This document shows positions 9,099 through 18,830 of a stretch of DNA of 64,000 bases, piece after piece (positions within the stretch are counted from its first letter, which is position 1; every line of letters starts with the position of its first letter). This DNA is from Treponema sp. GTDB lineage: Bacteria > Spirochaetota > Spirochaetia > Treponematales > Breznakiellaceae. The notes beneath the pieces were generated by a model that saw only the letters and a list, made by a program, of their open reading frames with translations, ran no database searches and was not told the origin of the DNA. The position numbers and the translations under genes were made by a program. The stretch covers positions 1 to 64,000 of the forward strand of contig WQXG01000001.1 of the NCBI GenBank assembly GCA_009784975.1, written 5' to 3'.

Positions 9099-9338
9099 AT
9101 GGCAGACATTAGAGACGTAAACGGCAATGTAACCCACAGGAGAAACGGAAATGAGATTAGGGATCTTTCTGACAGAGTAACTCACAGAATAAACGGCAAC
9201 GAAATCAGAGACGTTTCTGACAGGGTTACCCACAGGATTAACGGCGATGAAATCAGGGATATTAATGACAGAGTTGTTTATAGAATAAGCGGCAGCGAGA
9301 TAAGGGACGTTGGCGGTTCTGTAACTCATAGGTTTTGA
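9099..9338 (+). CDS. solenoid-repeat protein, five 16-aa units (NGNEIRDVSDRVTHRI)
   Basis: SD aaaggagc; internal 48-bp tandem repeats in phase with codons. Confidence 0.75.
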   Translation: MADIRDVNGNVTHRRNGNEIRDLSDRVTHRINGNEIRDVSDRVTHRINGDEIRDINDRVVYRISGSEIRDVGGSVTHRF

Positions 9339-9347
9339 TAAAACTTT

Positions 9348-9605
9348 ATGAACTTAAGAAATAGGAATTATACTAATCCTGACGGAAAAACATTTTACTT
9401 TATGACCAGTAAACCTACTGATGATGAAAAAATAGAAATTTACCTGGTTAACTCATCAAGCAAAGGAACAGATTATTCGTTATGGTATATTAAATCTTTG
9501 GATGATGAGCATTTTTCAATGCGTCCTTATGATGGGGACGATACCAAAGAACTAATTATGGAATTAACGGAAAAATTTCTAGAAACAGCATGGGAAATTT
9601 TGTAG
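9348..9605 (+). CDS. hypothetical protein, 85 aa
   Basis: ORF close behind the repeat gene; no clear SD. Confidence 0.5.
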   Translation: MNLRNRNYTNPDGKTFYFMTSKPTDDEKIEIYLVNSSSKGTDYSLWYIKSLDDEHFSMRPYDGDDTKELIMELTEKFLETAWEIL

Positions 9606-9649
9606 CAGCGGCATTTGACTAAAAAATCGAGAAAAAAACTATATTGGAC

Positions 9650-9678
9650 TTGACAAAGTATATATCATGGTATATACT
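9650..9678 (+). promoter_or_regulatory. vapBC promoter with overlapping operator: TTGACA-N17-TATACT; inverted repeat AGTATATA-tcatgg-TATATACT at 9657-9678
   Basis: Read directly; consensus boxes with 17-bp spacing and perfect 8-bp inverted repeat. Confidence 0.8.
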
Positions 9679-9697
9679 AGAAGCATAGGGGTACAAT

Positions 9698-9928
9698 ATG
9701 CAAACTGCAAAATTATTTTTAAATGGCAGAAGCCAAGCCGTAAGACTTCCAAAAGAATATCAATTTAATGGAAATAATGTTTATATCAGAAGGATTGGAG
9801 AGGCTGTTATGTTATTTCCGGTTGATAAAGAATGGGAAGTGTTTTTACATGGATTAAATAATTTCTCGGATGATTTTATGGCAGAAGGCAGAAATCAGGG
9901 AATTGATCAAAAAAGAGAAGGATTTTAA
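9698..9928 (+). CDS. vapB: VapB-type (AbrB-fold) antitoxin
   Basis: AKLFLNGRSQAVRLPKEYQF motif; immediately precedes PIN toxin, TAATG overlap. Confidence 0.85.
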   Translation: MQTAKLFLNGRSQAVRLPKEYQFNGNNVYIRRIGEAVMLFPVDKEWEVFLHGLNNFSDDFMAEGRNQGIDQKREGF

Positions 9929-10329
9929 TGTACTTATTTGATACAAACATGTGCATATTCATAATTAAAAGAAAATTCCCAAATGTTATGGATAAATTAA
10001 AGAAAAACAGGAAAAAAGGACTTTATTTATCAAGTATTACTCTTGCTGAACTGGAATTTGGAATAGAAAATGCAAATCCGGATTATAAAGAAAAAAATAC
10101 AATAGCCTTAATGGAATTTTTATCAATTTTTGAAGTAAAAAGTTTTGATGAAAATGCAGCAAAAGAATATGGGATAATCAAAAAGGACCTAAAAGACAGA
10201 AATTGTTTAATTGGTCCTTATGATATGTTAATAGGAGCTCATGCAAAATCACTAAAAATGATATTGGTTACAAATAATACAGACGAATTTCAAAGAATAA
10301 AAGGTCTAAAAATAGAAGATTGGAAATAA
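9928..10329 (+). CDS. vapC: VapC PIN-domain ribonuclease toxin
   Basis: YLFDTNMCIF..., SSITLAELEFG, VTNNTDEF motifs. Confidence 0.85.
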   Translation: MYLFDTNMCIFIIKRKFPNVMDKLKKNRKKGLYLSSITLAELEFGIENANPDYKEKNTIALMEFLSIFEVKSFDENAAKEYGIIKKDLKDRNCLIGPYDMLIGAHAKSLKMILVTNNTDEFQRIKGLKIEDWK

Positions 10330-10463
10330 AGAATAGCGCAGCATTATTACCCCCAACTATAGAAGTATCTCAATGCCGTACGCATTATGGGGATAAACCA
10401 TACATGCGCTAATCTGAAATGTGAAGCTCTTGAAATTCCGCGAAGCGGCTACAGTTGTTTTCT

Positions 10464-10599
10464 CCACCGGTTTCAGAAATGTATGCCCAGAAACATACTT
10501 GAGGGGTGTCGGGTGGCAAAAAGTGCCGTGTGCGGAGCATACGGTGCTTTTTGGCCCCCGACAGGACCCCAAGCATAATCTTTAGGCATACATTTCTGG
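10464..10599 (+). repeat. dispersed palindromic element, copy 1
   Basis: Outer arms CAGAAATGTATGCC/GGCATACATTTCTG; long inner stem with GGA loop; matches 42181-42315. Confidence 0.8.
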
Positions 10600-10604
10600 A
10601 TAGC

Positions 10605-12587
10605 CTACTTTTCCGTAAGATTAAAAACCCCGTCCCAATCAGCCACTGGCGGATTATCCTGGAATTTAGTACATCGTTTTAAATATACGCGGGAAGGACC
10701 ATCGTTGGGGAATTGTTTAAGTATCTCTTTAAAGCTTGATTCCGCGTCTTTCCATTTGCGCGCTTCAAAAAGAGAAAAACCTTCATTAAAAAGCTGTACC
10801 AGTTTTCGTAAATCTTCGGAAGCGTCATCCATTGTTTCCAGAATTTCGTAAATGCGGATAGGTTCCTGAATTCCTACAACTCTGATACGATCAAGCTGCC
10901 GTGTAAGAAGATGATCCCCTGTTTCCTGTATTGTCGCTTCAGAGGCAAGAATCCACGTTCCGTATTGTTTGTTTACGCCTTCTAGCCGCGCCGCCAGGTT
11001 TACAGCATTGCTGATTATCGTATAGTTCATCTTTTTCTGTGTACCCATGTTTCCTACTATCATTTCGCCGGAGTTAATTCCAATTCTGGTATAGATAGGT
11101 ATGGGGCTGATATTTTTTTCGCGAATATCTTTATTTACTTTTTTTTCTATCCGTTTCATTATAATTGCGGCGACACAGGCTCTGAGCGCGTGATCTTTTA
11201 ATTCCAAAGGCGCGCCGAAGAACGAAATTATCGCATCGCCCTGATATTTGTCTATCGTTCCTTTTTGCTCAAGGATTATATCGCTCATGGTAGAAAGATA
11301 GTAGTTAAGCAAATCTACCAGCTGCTTTGGATTTAATGCTTCTGATATACTGGCAAACTTTCTTATATCAGTAAACAATGCCGTCATGTGACGGTTTATT
11401 CCGCCAAGCTGCAGCTTGGAAGGATCGCTTACAATTTCTTCGACAACTTCTTCTGACAGATAAGTGTTAAATGCGCGGCGCAGGTTCTCGTTAAAATACT
11501 GAAGTTTTTGATGCGCTTCCTCGATATTAAGAATCAATGTCTTGGTCTCGGTTATATCCTGAACCATAATGATCCAGCCCAGTGTAGCTCCCGATTCAGA
11601 TTTTATTCTATTTTGCCAGCTTGAATAAATTTTCCCCGGCTTATGGGTCAAAGTAAACTCAAGTTCCTTGTCAACATCTACATCGTCGGTGGCATTTTTT
11701 AACTTATCTGACAGTTCCAATGGCCAGTTCTTAAACGAAAAAATAGAAGAGCCTTTTTGATGTTCTTTTATACCGGGAAAAAGTTCATTTGCTCTTTTAT
11801 TTGATCCGGTATAAGCCATGCCGTTATCAAGAACTACGAAGGCATCCCGGATTAAATCCAGGGTGATGGCGTGCGCCTTGGGCGCAAGATCAAACATATC
11901 GCTTCTTATTATATTGTAATAAAAAATAAAATTGGTCAGGATCATCATAAAAGCGGTAAAGTTAACCCCTTTTAAAGTTGATTCAAAAAAGAACATTAGT
12001 AAAACATAGGTAAAATTGGCGACTAATGGAGCCAGGGCGCTTATCAGAAGAAGTACAAGGCCGTATCGCCGCCCCCGGCTTTGTTGTATTATGCTGCGAA
12101 TCAGAACAATACAGGAAAAAATTATACAAAAAAGAGGGTAAAAAGTGCCCACAAGATACAAAGGACCCGGTTTAATGGTCATACTTTGGATTGCGCTGTC
12201 CGGATTGTAATAATAATTTGTGTAAAGCAGCTGATGACGATCAAAGGTTAGTACAACCGCATAAAGAAGAATAGGTATTATAAGCAGAGGAATTTGGTAA
12301 TATTTCTTTGGTATTCGAACTTCGCAGTAATCGGCTACAAAGAAGAAAAAGAAGGGAGACATAAAACAGCTTCCGGCATACATTATCTTTATTGCAACTA
12401 CAGCCCCCTCGGTATTTCCGCAGGTTATTTCAATAAAATAGCCCAGTGTATACAGGAAGACTGTAACGATACAATAAACAAAGCCAAACCTTTTTTCGCT
12501 TCGGCACCGCTGCAGGGTAACTGCGATCATATAACCCGAAAGGACAAGGGAGGCTAAAATCAGAACTTGTATAATTATTAACAGCAT
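10605..12587 (-). CDS. membrane adenylate/guanylate cyclase (7TM histidine-kinase-type N-terminus, PAS, class III cyclase)
   Basis: Multiple TM helices; TALFTDIRKFASISE...GDAIISFFGAP...GINSGEMIVGNMG cyclase motifs. Confidence 0.85.
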   Translation of the reverse strand: MLLIIIQVLILASLVLSGYMIAVTLQRCRSEKRFGFVYCIVTVFLYTLGYFIEITCGNTEGAVVAIKIMYAGSCFMSPFFFFFVADYCEVRIPKKYYQIPLLIIPILLYAVVLTFDRHQLLYTNYYYNPDSAIQSMTIKPGPLYLVGTFYPLFCIIFSCIVLIRSIIQQSRGRRYGLVLLLISALAPLVANFTYVLLMFFFESTLKGVNFTAFMMILTNFIFYYNIIRSDMFDLAPKAHAITLDLIRDAFVVLDNGMAYTGSNKRANELFPGIKEHQKGSSIFSFKNWPLELSDKLKNATDDVDVDKELEFTLTHKPGKIYSSWQNRIKSESGATLGWIIMVQDITETKTLILNIEEAHQKLQYFNENLRRAFNTYLSEEVVEEIVSDPSKLQLGGINRHMTALFTDIRKFASISEALNPKQLVDLLNYYLSTMSDIILEQKGTIDKYQGDAIISFFGAPLELKDHALRACVAAIIMKRIEKKVNKDIREKNISPIPIYTRIGINSGEMIVGNMGTQKKMNYTIISNAVNLAARLEGVNKQYGTWILASEATIQETGDHLLTRQLDRIRVVGIQEPIRIYEILETMDDASEDLRKLVQLFNEGFSLFEARKWKDAESSFKEILKQFPNDGPSRVYLKRCTKFQDNPPVADWDGVFNLTEK

Positions 12588-12880
12588 ATAAAAATTGTAC
12601 TCGAATTTACGATAAAATGGTATACTTATTTATTGATAGGATGGCTGGGGCGAGGGTTTTGACCCTCCTACACTAGATGTAGTGTATATCAGGATATATA
12701 GACGCTATGGATAGCGGTGGCGGCTGTCACCAAAAAAAAATAAAAAAAAAATAAAAACCACTTGATCTTTTTTTTACATTTTGTTACATTTTGAATCCAG
12801 CCTCTTGTTTTTCTTTAGGGGCTTAGGGGACAGTCTAGGACTGTGTCCGTAAATACGAGCTTTTTAGGAGTTTTTAACGA

Positions 12881-13255
12881 ATGCCTACTATTAACCAATT
12901 GGTTCGCTTTGGACGAAAAAAGATTACTTCCAAAACGAAATCCCCGGCTTTACATTCCTGCCCGCAGAGACGCGGTGTTTGTACTCGTGTAATGACTGTA
13001 ACGCCGAAAAAGCCCAATTCAGCCCTTCGTAAAGTAGCCCGTGTACGCCTTTCCCATGGAACCGAAGTTACCGCCTATATCCCCGGAATCGGGCATAATT
13101 TGCAGGAACACTCGGTGGTTTTGGTCAGGGGCGGACGTGTAAAAGACCTTCCAGGCGTAAGGTACCATATTATCCGCGGAGCGAAAGATACCTTAGGTGT
13201 AACAGATCGGAAACGCGGCCGGTCAAAATACGGCGCTAAACGGCCCAAGGCTTAG
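12881..13255 (+). CDS. rpsL: 30S ribosomal protein S12
   Basis: [12 protein letters not shown]...[16 protein letters not shown]. Confidence 0.99.
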   Translation: MPTINQLVRFGRKKITSKTKSPALHSCPQRRGVCTRVMTVTPKKPNSALRKVARVRLSHGTEVTAYIPGIGHNLQEHSVVLVRGGRVKDLPGVRYHIIRGAKDTLGVTDRKRGRSKYGAKRPKA

Positions 13256-13263
13256 GTGTATTT

Positions 13264-13734
13264 ATGGGTAGAAAGAAAAAGACAATCGACAGGGGAATAC
13301 TTCCGGACCCGAAATACAACAGTGTCGTGGTTTCAAAGTTTGTAAACCGCATGATGTGGGAGGGGAAACGTTCTCTTGGTCTTCGCATTGTTCATGAAGC
13401 GCTTAATGTTCTTCATACAAAAACCGAGAAAGAACCCCTTGAAGTTTTTTTAAAAGCTTTAGATAATGTAAAGCCGATGATCGAAGTTAAGTCCCGGCGC
13501 GTTGGCGGCGCGACTTATCAGGTTCCCGTAGAAATCCGGGAAACCAGGCGTGAAGCACTTGGAATGCGGTGGATAATCAGTGCGGCGCGCGCCCGTTCAG
13601 GAAAAGGCATGGGAGACCGTCTTGCAGCGGAACTCCTGGATGCATATAATAATACAGGTACTGCTTTCAAAAAGAAAGAAGATACTCATAAAATGGCGGA
13701 AGCCAACAAAGCTTTCGCTCATTATCGCTGGTAG
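13264..13734 (+). CDS. rpsG: 30S ribosomal protein S7
   Basis: Characteristic S7 sequence. Confidence 0.98.
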   Translation: MGRKKKTIDRGILPDPKYNSVVVSKFVNRMMWEGKRSLGLRIVHEALNVLHTKTEKEPLEVFLKALDNVKPMIEVKSRRVGGATYQVPVEIRETRREALGMRWIISAARARSGKGMGDRLAAELLDAYNNTGTAFKKKEDTHKMAEANKAFAHYRW

Positions 13735-13818
13735 TACCTGCGGTAAATTAATGATTTTGGTTTCCAAACCGATCATGGCAAACTGCAAAGCGGTTAAACC
13801 GCCTTACGGTTTGCCCCA

Positions 13819-13848
13819 TAGTTAAAACCAACAAGTTGGTTTTAACTA
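13819..13848. terminator. palindrome TAGTTAAAACCAAC-aa-GTTGGTTTTAACTA after rpsG (terminator or other stem)
   Basis: 14-bp perfect inverted repeat, no strong T-tract. Confidence 0.45.
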
Positions 13849-14091
13849 GTGAGATAGGTGGAACGAGAGTGGATAGAATTTGCTGAACGTTAAGCTTGCA
13901 AACAGGCAGCGTTCGATGTCAGAATTCCCGCCTTTGTTCATTTCTAATCTCATAATTTATGTACACTGCGGTACAGGGCTTAAGTGCGCTTTACCTCAGA
14001 TATTTTACAATCTAATCGCATACCGTTGGTTTAATTTGCGGTTATTTTGAAAGAAGTATTTTATTAAGTGCCCATTAAGGAGGACACACAA

Positions 14092-15282
14092 ATGGCAAAG
14101 GATAAATTCAATCGGACTAAACCCCACATGAATGTTGGAACGATTGGTCACGTAGATCATGGTAAGACCACTCTTTCTGCGGCTATAACTCAGCACTGCG
14201 CAAAAAAATTCGGCGACAAGGTTATGAGTTATGATCAAATCGACAATGCTCCGGAGGAAAAAGCCCGCGGTATTACCATTAATACCCGTCACCTGGAGTA
14301 TCAGTCAACAAAGCGCCATTATGCGCATATCGACTGTCCCGGACACGCCGACTATATCAAAAACATGATAACAGGCGCCGCTCAGATGGACGGAGCTATT
14401 CTTGTAGTTTCCGCGCCCGACTCGGTTATGCCCCAGACACGCGAGCATATCATTCTTGCCCGTCAGGTAGGCGTTCCTCACATGATCGTATTTCTTAACA
14501 AAATCGATCTTCTTGACGATCCCGATCTCGTGGAACTTGTAGAAGAAGAAGTAAAAGATGTTCTTTCCGCAAACGGATTCCCCGGCGACAAAACTCCCAT
14601 CATTAAAGGTTCTGCTTTTAAAGCCATGTCCGAACCGGATAACCCCGAAGCAACAAAATGCATTGACGATCTTCTTGAAGCAATGGACTCCTATTTCCCG
14701 GATCCCGTACGTGATGCAGATAAGCCCTTTATTATGCCTATCGAAGACGTGTTCACCATTCAGGGACGCGGTACAGTTGTTACCGGTAAAGTGGAACGCG
14801 GTATTCTTAAGCTTAACGAAGAAGTTGAAATTGTCGGTATCAGACCTACCAAAAAGACAGTTATTACCGGTATCGAAATGTTCAATAAGCTGCTTGAAGA
14901 TGCACAGGCCGGCGATAACGTTGGCACACTTCTGCGCGGCGTAGACAAAAAAGATGTTGAACGCGGTCAGGTTCTTGCGAAACCGGGTTCAATTCAGCCC
15001 CATAAAAAATTCAAAGGTCAGATTTACTGTCTGTCCAAAGAAGAAGGCGGAAGGCATAAGCCGTTTATCACCGGTTATCGTCCGCAGTTCTATTTCCGCA
15101 CTACAGACATTACCGGAACTGTTGTGCTCCCGGATGGCGTAGCGATGGTTATGCCCGGTGACAATACCGAAGTTATCGGCGAACTTCTTAATCCAATCGC
15201 CATGGAAAAGGGCTTGCGTTTCGCTATTCGCGAAGGCGGCAAAACAGTAGCCTCCGGTCAGGTTACCGAGATTATCGAATAA
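14092..15282 (+). CDS. tuf: elongation factor Tu
   Basis: [31 protein letters not shown] at 14092 after aaggagg. Confidence 0.99.
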   Translation: MAKDKFNRTKPHMNVGTIGHVDHGKTTLSAAITQHCAKKFGDKVMSYDQIDNAPEEKARGITINTRHLEYQSTKRHYAHIDCPGHADYIKNMITGAAQMDGAILVVSAPDSVMPQTREHIILARQVGVPHMIVFLNKIDLLDDPDLVELVEEEVKDVLSANGFPGDKTPIIKGSAFKAMSEPDNPEATKCIDDLLEAMDSYFPDPVRDADKPFIMPIEDVFTIQGRGTVVTGKVERGILKLNEEVEIVGIRPTKKTVITGIEMFNKLLEDAQAGDNVGTLLRGVDKKDVERGQVLAKPGSIQPHKKFKGQIYCLSKEEGGRHKPFITGYRPQFYFRTTDITGTVVLPDGVAMVMPGDNTEVIGELLNPIAMEKGLRFAIREGGKTVASGQVTEIIE

Positions 15283-15330
15283 GGCGATTTGTCTGACCGC
15301 TTCTTGCGAAGTGGTCAGATTGGAGGAACA

Positions 15331-15639
15331 ATGGCTAAGGAAGGAATTCGCGTAAGGCTGCGCGGTTTTGATGTTGAACTAATTGATCAGAGCGCGAAAT
15401 CTATCGCCATGGCAGTGCGGAAAGCAGGAGCAAAAGTTACAGGTCCTATCCCTCTGCCGACACGAATTAACAAGGTGACTGTGTTACGTTCACCGCATGT
15501 AAACAAAAAGAGCCGCGAGCAATTTGAAATGCGGACTCACAAGAGGTTGATTGATATCATTAACCCTTCTGCAGAAGTAATGGATTCTTTAATGAAACTT
15601 GAACTTCCTGCCGGTGTGGATGTAGAGATCAAACAATAA
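15331..15639 (+). CDS. rpsJ: 30S ribosomal protein S10
   Basis: S10 sequence from internal start [14 protein letters not shown]. Confidence 0.97.
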   Translation: MAKEGIRVRLRGFDVELIDQSAKSIAMAVRKAGAKVTGPIPLPTRINKVTVLRSPHVNKKSREQFEMRTHKRLIDIINPSAEVMDSLMKLELPAGVDVEIKQ

Positions 15640-15728
15640 AATACCCGTAGACGGTGTGGCTGCCTGGAACCAGACGGTCACATAACGTGCGGTATGCTTG
15701 GCCGCCGGTCAAGCTTAGGAGAGCAACG

Positions 15729-16355
15729 ATGTTAGGGCTATATGCCAGAAAAGTTGGAATGACACAGGTTTTCGACGACGCAGGTAATCAGTTTCCGGTT
15801 ACTGTGATGAGGATAGAACCGAATGTTGTTCTTGGCACAAGAACAAAGGATGCAGACGGTTATGCTGCTGTTGTAGTTGGTATTGACGATGTAAAGAAAA
15901 ATCGGATAACAAAACCAAATGCAGGTCAGTTTCCGGAAGCTATCCCGCCAAAGAAAAAAATTCGCGAATTGCGCGATTTTGAAAAAGAAGTAGCTGTTGG
16001 AGATACGCTTGGAATTGAATTGCTGGAAGGCATCAGATATGTTGATGTTTCCGGTGTTTCAAAAGGCAAGGGATTTCAGGGTGTTGTAAAACGCTTTGGT
16101 TTTAGCGGCGGACGCAAAACTCACGGCTCCAAGTTTCATCGTGAACCTGGTTCAACAGGTCAGAATACTTATCCGGCAAGAACATTCAAAAACAAAAAAT
16201 TGCCGGGACGCATGGGACGTGAAAAAGTAACGGTTTTGAGCCTCAAGGTAGTTAAAATGGATATTGAGAAACAGCTCATTATGGTCAGGGGCGCGGTTCC
16301 CGGCATCAACAAAGGGTTGGTGTTTGTTCGTTCTGCGGTTAAAAAGGGACGGTAA
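15729..16355 (+). CDS. rplC: 50S ribosomal protein L3
   Basis: MLGLYARKVGMTQVFD start with SD ttaggag. Confidence 0.97.
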   Translation: MLGLYARKVGMTQVFDDAGNQFPVTVMRIEPNVVLGTRTKDADGYAAVVVGIDDVKKNRITKPNAGQFPEAIPPKKKIRELRDFEKEVAVGDTLGIELLEGIRYVDVSGVSKGKGFQGVVKRFGFSGGRKTHGSKFHREPGSTGQNTYPARTFKNKKLPGRMGREKVTVLSLKVVKMDIEKQLIMVRGAVPGINKGLVFVRSAVKKGR

Positions 16356-16357
16356 AC

Positions 16358-17011
16358 ATGAACTTTAAAGTGTATTCAAAAGAAGGCAAAGAACTGCGGA
16401 CAATTGATTTAGACAATAATGTTTTTGGTCTTCCTGTAAATGAAGACCTTATATGGTATGCGATAAACAATGAACTTGCCAACAGACGGCAAGGCAGCGC
16501 CTGTACAAAAGGCCGCGCCGAAATTCATGGTTCAAATGCAAGGCCATTTAAACAAAAAGGCACAGGTCGCGCGCGTCAGGGTGATAAAAAATCTCCTATT
16601 CTTGTAGGCGGCGGTACAATTTTTGGACCTAAACCAAGAGATTTTTCCTATTCAATGCCAAAAAAAGCAAAACGTTTAGCGCTTAAAACAATTCTTAGTT
16701 TAAAAGCACAAAGCGATATTTTAAAAGTAATCGAAGATTTTTCTGTCGAATCAGGAAAAACCAAAGATTTGGCAGGTCTGCTTGATAATTTTAAAAATGC
16801 AGGATTTGAACCCGGTTTAAGAACTGTATTGATTTTAAAAGATGATGATCCAATGCTTAAGAGAGCAGCGGCAAACATTCCCTGGCTTAAATATCTTTCC
16901 TATAATCGTTTGGAAGCGCATGAGCTGTTTTACGGACGCCAGGTTATTATTCTTGAAACTGCCGTAAAAAAACTTAATGAATTTTATAATGAGAGGGAGG
17001 CCGGGCAGTAA
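16358..17011 (+). CDS. rplD: 50S ribosomal protein L4
   Basis: L4 motif GTGRARQGDKKSP. Confidence 0.97.
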   Translation: MNFKVYSKEGKELRTIDLDNNVFGLPVNEDLIWYAINNELANRRQGSACTKGRAEIHGSNARPFKQKGTGRARQGDKKSPILVGGGTIFGPKPRDFSYSMPKKAKRLALKTILSLKAQSDILKVIEDFSVESGKTKDLAGLLDNFKNAGFEPGLRTVLILKDDDPMLKRAAANIPWLKYLSYNRLEAHELFYGRQVIILETAVKKLNEFYNEREAGQ

Positions 17012-17295
17012 TGTATTACGAAGATATTTTGATTGAACCTGTGCTTTCTGAAAAGGCGAATCAATTACGCGAAGAAGGAAAGTATGTCTTTAAAGTTGCC
17101 CAATCGGCGAACAAGACGCAGATCAAGGAAGCGGTTGCTAAATTATTCAATGTGCACCCTGTTTCTTGTACAACAATGGTGGTAGGCGGAAAGCCCAAAA
17201 GGCTGCGCTACCGGAAAGGTCTTACTTCCACCTGGAAGAAGGCAATTGTCAAGCTTCCCAAAGATGAGAAGATTACAATTTTTGAGGGCGTGTAA
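17011..17295 (+). CDS. rplW: 50S ribosomal protein L23
   Basis: L23 sequence. Confidence 0.96.
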   Translation: MYYEDILIEPVLSEKANQLREEGKYVFKVAQSANKTQIKEAVAKLFNVHPVSCTTMVVGGKPKRLRYRKGLTSTWKKAIVKLPKDEKITIFEGV

Positions 17296-17297
17296 AT

Positions 17298-18128
17298 ATG
17301 GCAATTAAGACATATAAACCAATAACGCCGGGAATGCGTCAGTATACAAGTCTGGATTATTCAGAACTTACAAAAGGCGCAAAACCGGAAAAGTCTCTTA
17401 CAAAGGGCAAAAAAAACAGAGCCGGACGTGATGCGAATGGCCGTATCAGTATGTGGCATAAGGGCGGCGGTCACAAGCGCAAATACCGAATAATAGATTT
17501 TAAACGTGACAAGATCGGTATTCCGGGTAAAGTTGCCTCTCTTGAATACGATCCCAACCGCAGCGCAAACATCGCTCTCATTTTTTACAAAGACGGCGAA
17601 AAACGCTACATTATTGCTCCCAAAACATTAAAGGTCGGCGCAACAATTATCAGCGGTCCGGATGCTTCCATTGAGCCGGGCAATGCTCTTCCTTTGGAAA
17701 ATATTCCTCTTGGCTTTACTGTTTACAATATAGAGCTGACACTCGGTAAGGGCGGTCAGATAGCCCGTTCCGCAGGAGCAGGCGCTCTTATCGCCGCAAA
17801 AGAAGGCGATTATGTCACCATAAAACTGCCGTCCGGCGAAATGAGAATGGTATTTAAGAAATGTTATGCGACGATTGGAAGCGTAGGCAACGAAGACCAT
17901 ATGAATACTGTTGACGGCAAAGCGGGCCGCAAACGCTGGAGAGGCATTCGCCCGACAGTTCGCGGCATGTCGATGAATCCGGTAGATCATCCGCATGGCG
18001 GCGGCGAAGGAAGGAGCAAGGGCGGTCACCCTGTTACACCATGGGGCCAGCCTACAAAGGGATATAAAACCCGCAAAAAGCACAAACCGTCATCCCGGTT
18101 TATTGTAAGCCGCGGTAAGAAGAAATAG
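17298..18128 (+). CDS. rplB: 50S ribosomal protein L2
   Basis: [18 protein letters not shown]. Confidence 0.99.
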   Translation: MAIKTYKPITPGMRQYTSLDYSELTKGAKPEKSLTKGKKNRAGRDANGRISMWHKGGGHKRKYRIIDFKRDKIGIPGKVASLEYDPNRSANIALIFYKDGEKRYIIAPKTLKVGATIISGPDASIEPGNALPLENIPLGFTVYNIELTLGKGGQIARSAGAGALIAAKEGDYVTIKLPSGEMRMVFKKCYATIGSVGNEDHMNTVDGKAGRKRWRGIRPTVRGMSMNPVDHPHGGGEGRSKGGHPVTPWGQPTKGYKTRKKHKPSSRFIVSRGKKK

Positions 18129-18144
18129 AGGTTAGGAAGGAAGT

Positions 18145-18426
18145 ATGTCAAGATCCGTTAAGAAGGGTCCTTTTATCGAAAAGAGCCTGTATAAAAAAGT
18201 GCTGGAGTTGAGTAAGTCCGGGGAAAGGAAAATGATTAAAACATATTCCCGGTGTTCCACTATTATTCCTGAAATGGTAGGAGGAACCATCTCTGTTTAT
18301 AACGGCAAAACATGGATCCCCGTGTATATTACGGAGAACCTTGTTGGCCATAAGCTTGGTGAGTTTGCACCTACCCGTATTTTCCGGGGGCATGCAGGTT
18401 CTGACAAGAAGGCCGGAGGCAAATAG
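18145..18426 (+). CDS. rpsS: 30S ribosomal protein S19
   Basis: [15 protein letters not shown]. Confidence 0.98.
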   Translation: MSRSVKKGPFIEKSLYKKVLELSKSGERKMIKTYSRCSTIIPEMVGGTISVYNGKTWIPVYITENLVGHKLGEFAPTRIFRGHAGSDKKAGGK

Positions 18427-18434
18427 GCAATATT

Positions 18435-18830
18435 ATGAAAGATAAGAAATCAGGTTACAGGGCTATAAGTAAATACCTCATTGGTTCGCCCTATAAAGTC
18501 AGACCAGTTGCCGATCTTGTGCGCCGTTTGCCGTATCCGGAAGCAATTTCCATTTTGGAAAATATGCCTCATAAGGGGGCGGAGCTTATAAGCAAGACTG
18601 TAAAATCCGCAGCTTCGAATGCTCTTGCGGATAACAAGAAACTTGATGAGGATATGCTTTATGTACGCGAAATTTATATTGACGAGGGACCGCGTCTTAA
18701 AAGAATTTGGTTCCGCGGCAGAGGTCGTGCGGATATGCAGTTAAAACGAATGTGTCATATAACTGTAGTGGTCGATGAAACGGTAGGCTCGAATTCAAAG
18801 AGCGCACCTTCCAAAAAGGCGGCTAAATAA
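18435..18830 (+). CDS. rplV: 50S ribosomal protein L22
   Basis: [10 protein letters not shown]...[17 protein letters not shown]. Confidence 0.97.
   Translation: MKDKKSGYRAISKYLIGSPYKVRPVADLVRRLPYPEAISILENMPHKGAELISKTVKSAASNALADNKKLDEDMLYVREIYIDEGPRLKRIWFRGRGRADMQLKRMCHITVVVDETVGSNSKSAPSKKAAK

Noticed and set aside
9036-9329. 97-aa minus-strand ORF mirroring the solenoid repeat gene
   Set aside because: Repeat composition keeps both strands open; only the plus strand has an SD, family start MADIRD and relatives at 118 and 616.
10357-10578. ORFs 10357-10572 (-) and 10387-10578 (+)
   Set aside because: They lie across the palindromic element, lack homology signals and are explained by the repeat.
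12294-12557. Plus-strand ORF inside the cyclase gene
   Set aside because: Antisense to a well-supported membrane cyclase; no independent evidence.
13880-13935. tRNA-like segment (gcgttcgatgtc resembles a T-loop)
   Set aside because: No pairing T-stem, acceptor stem or anticodon arm could be built.
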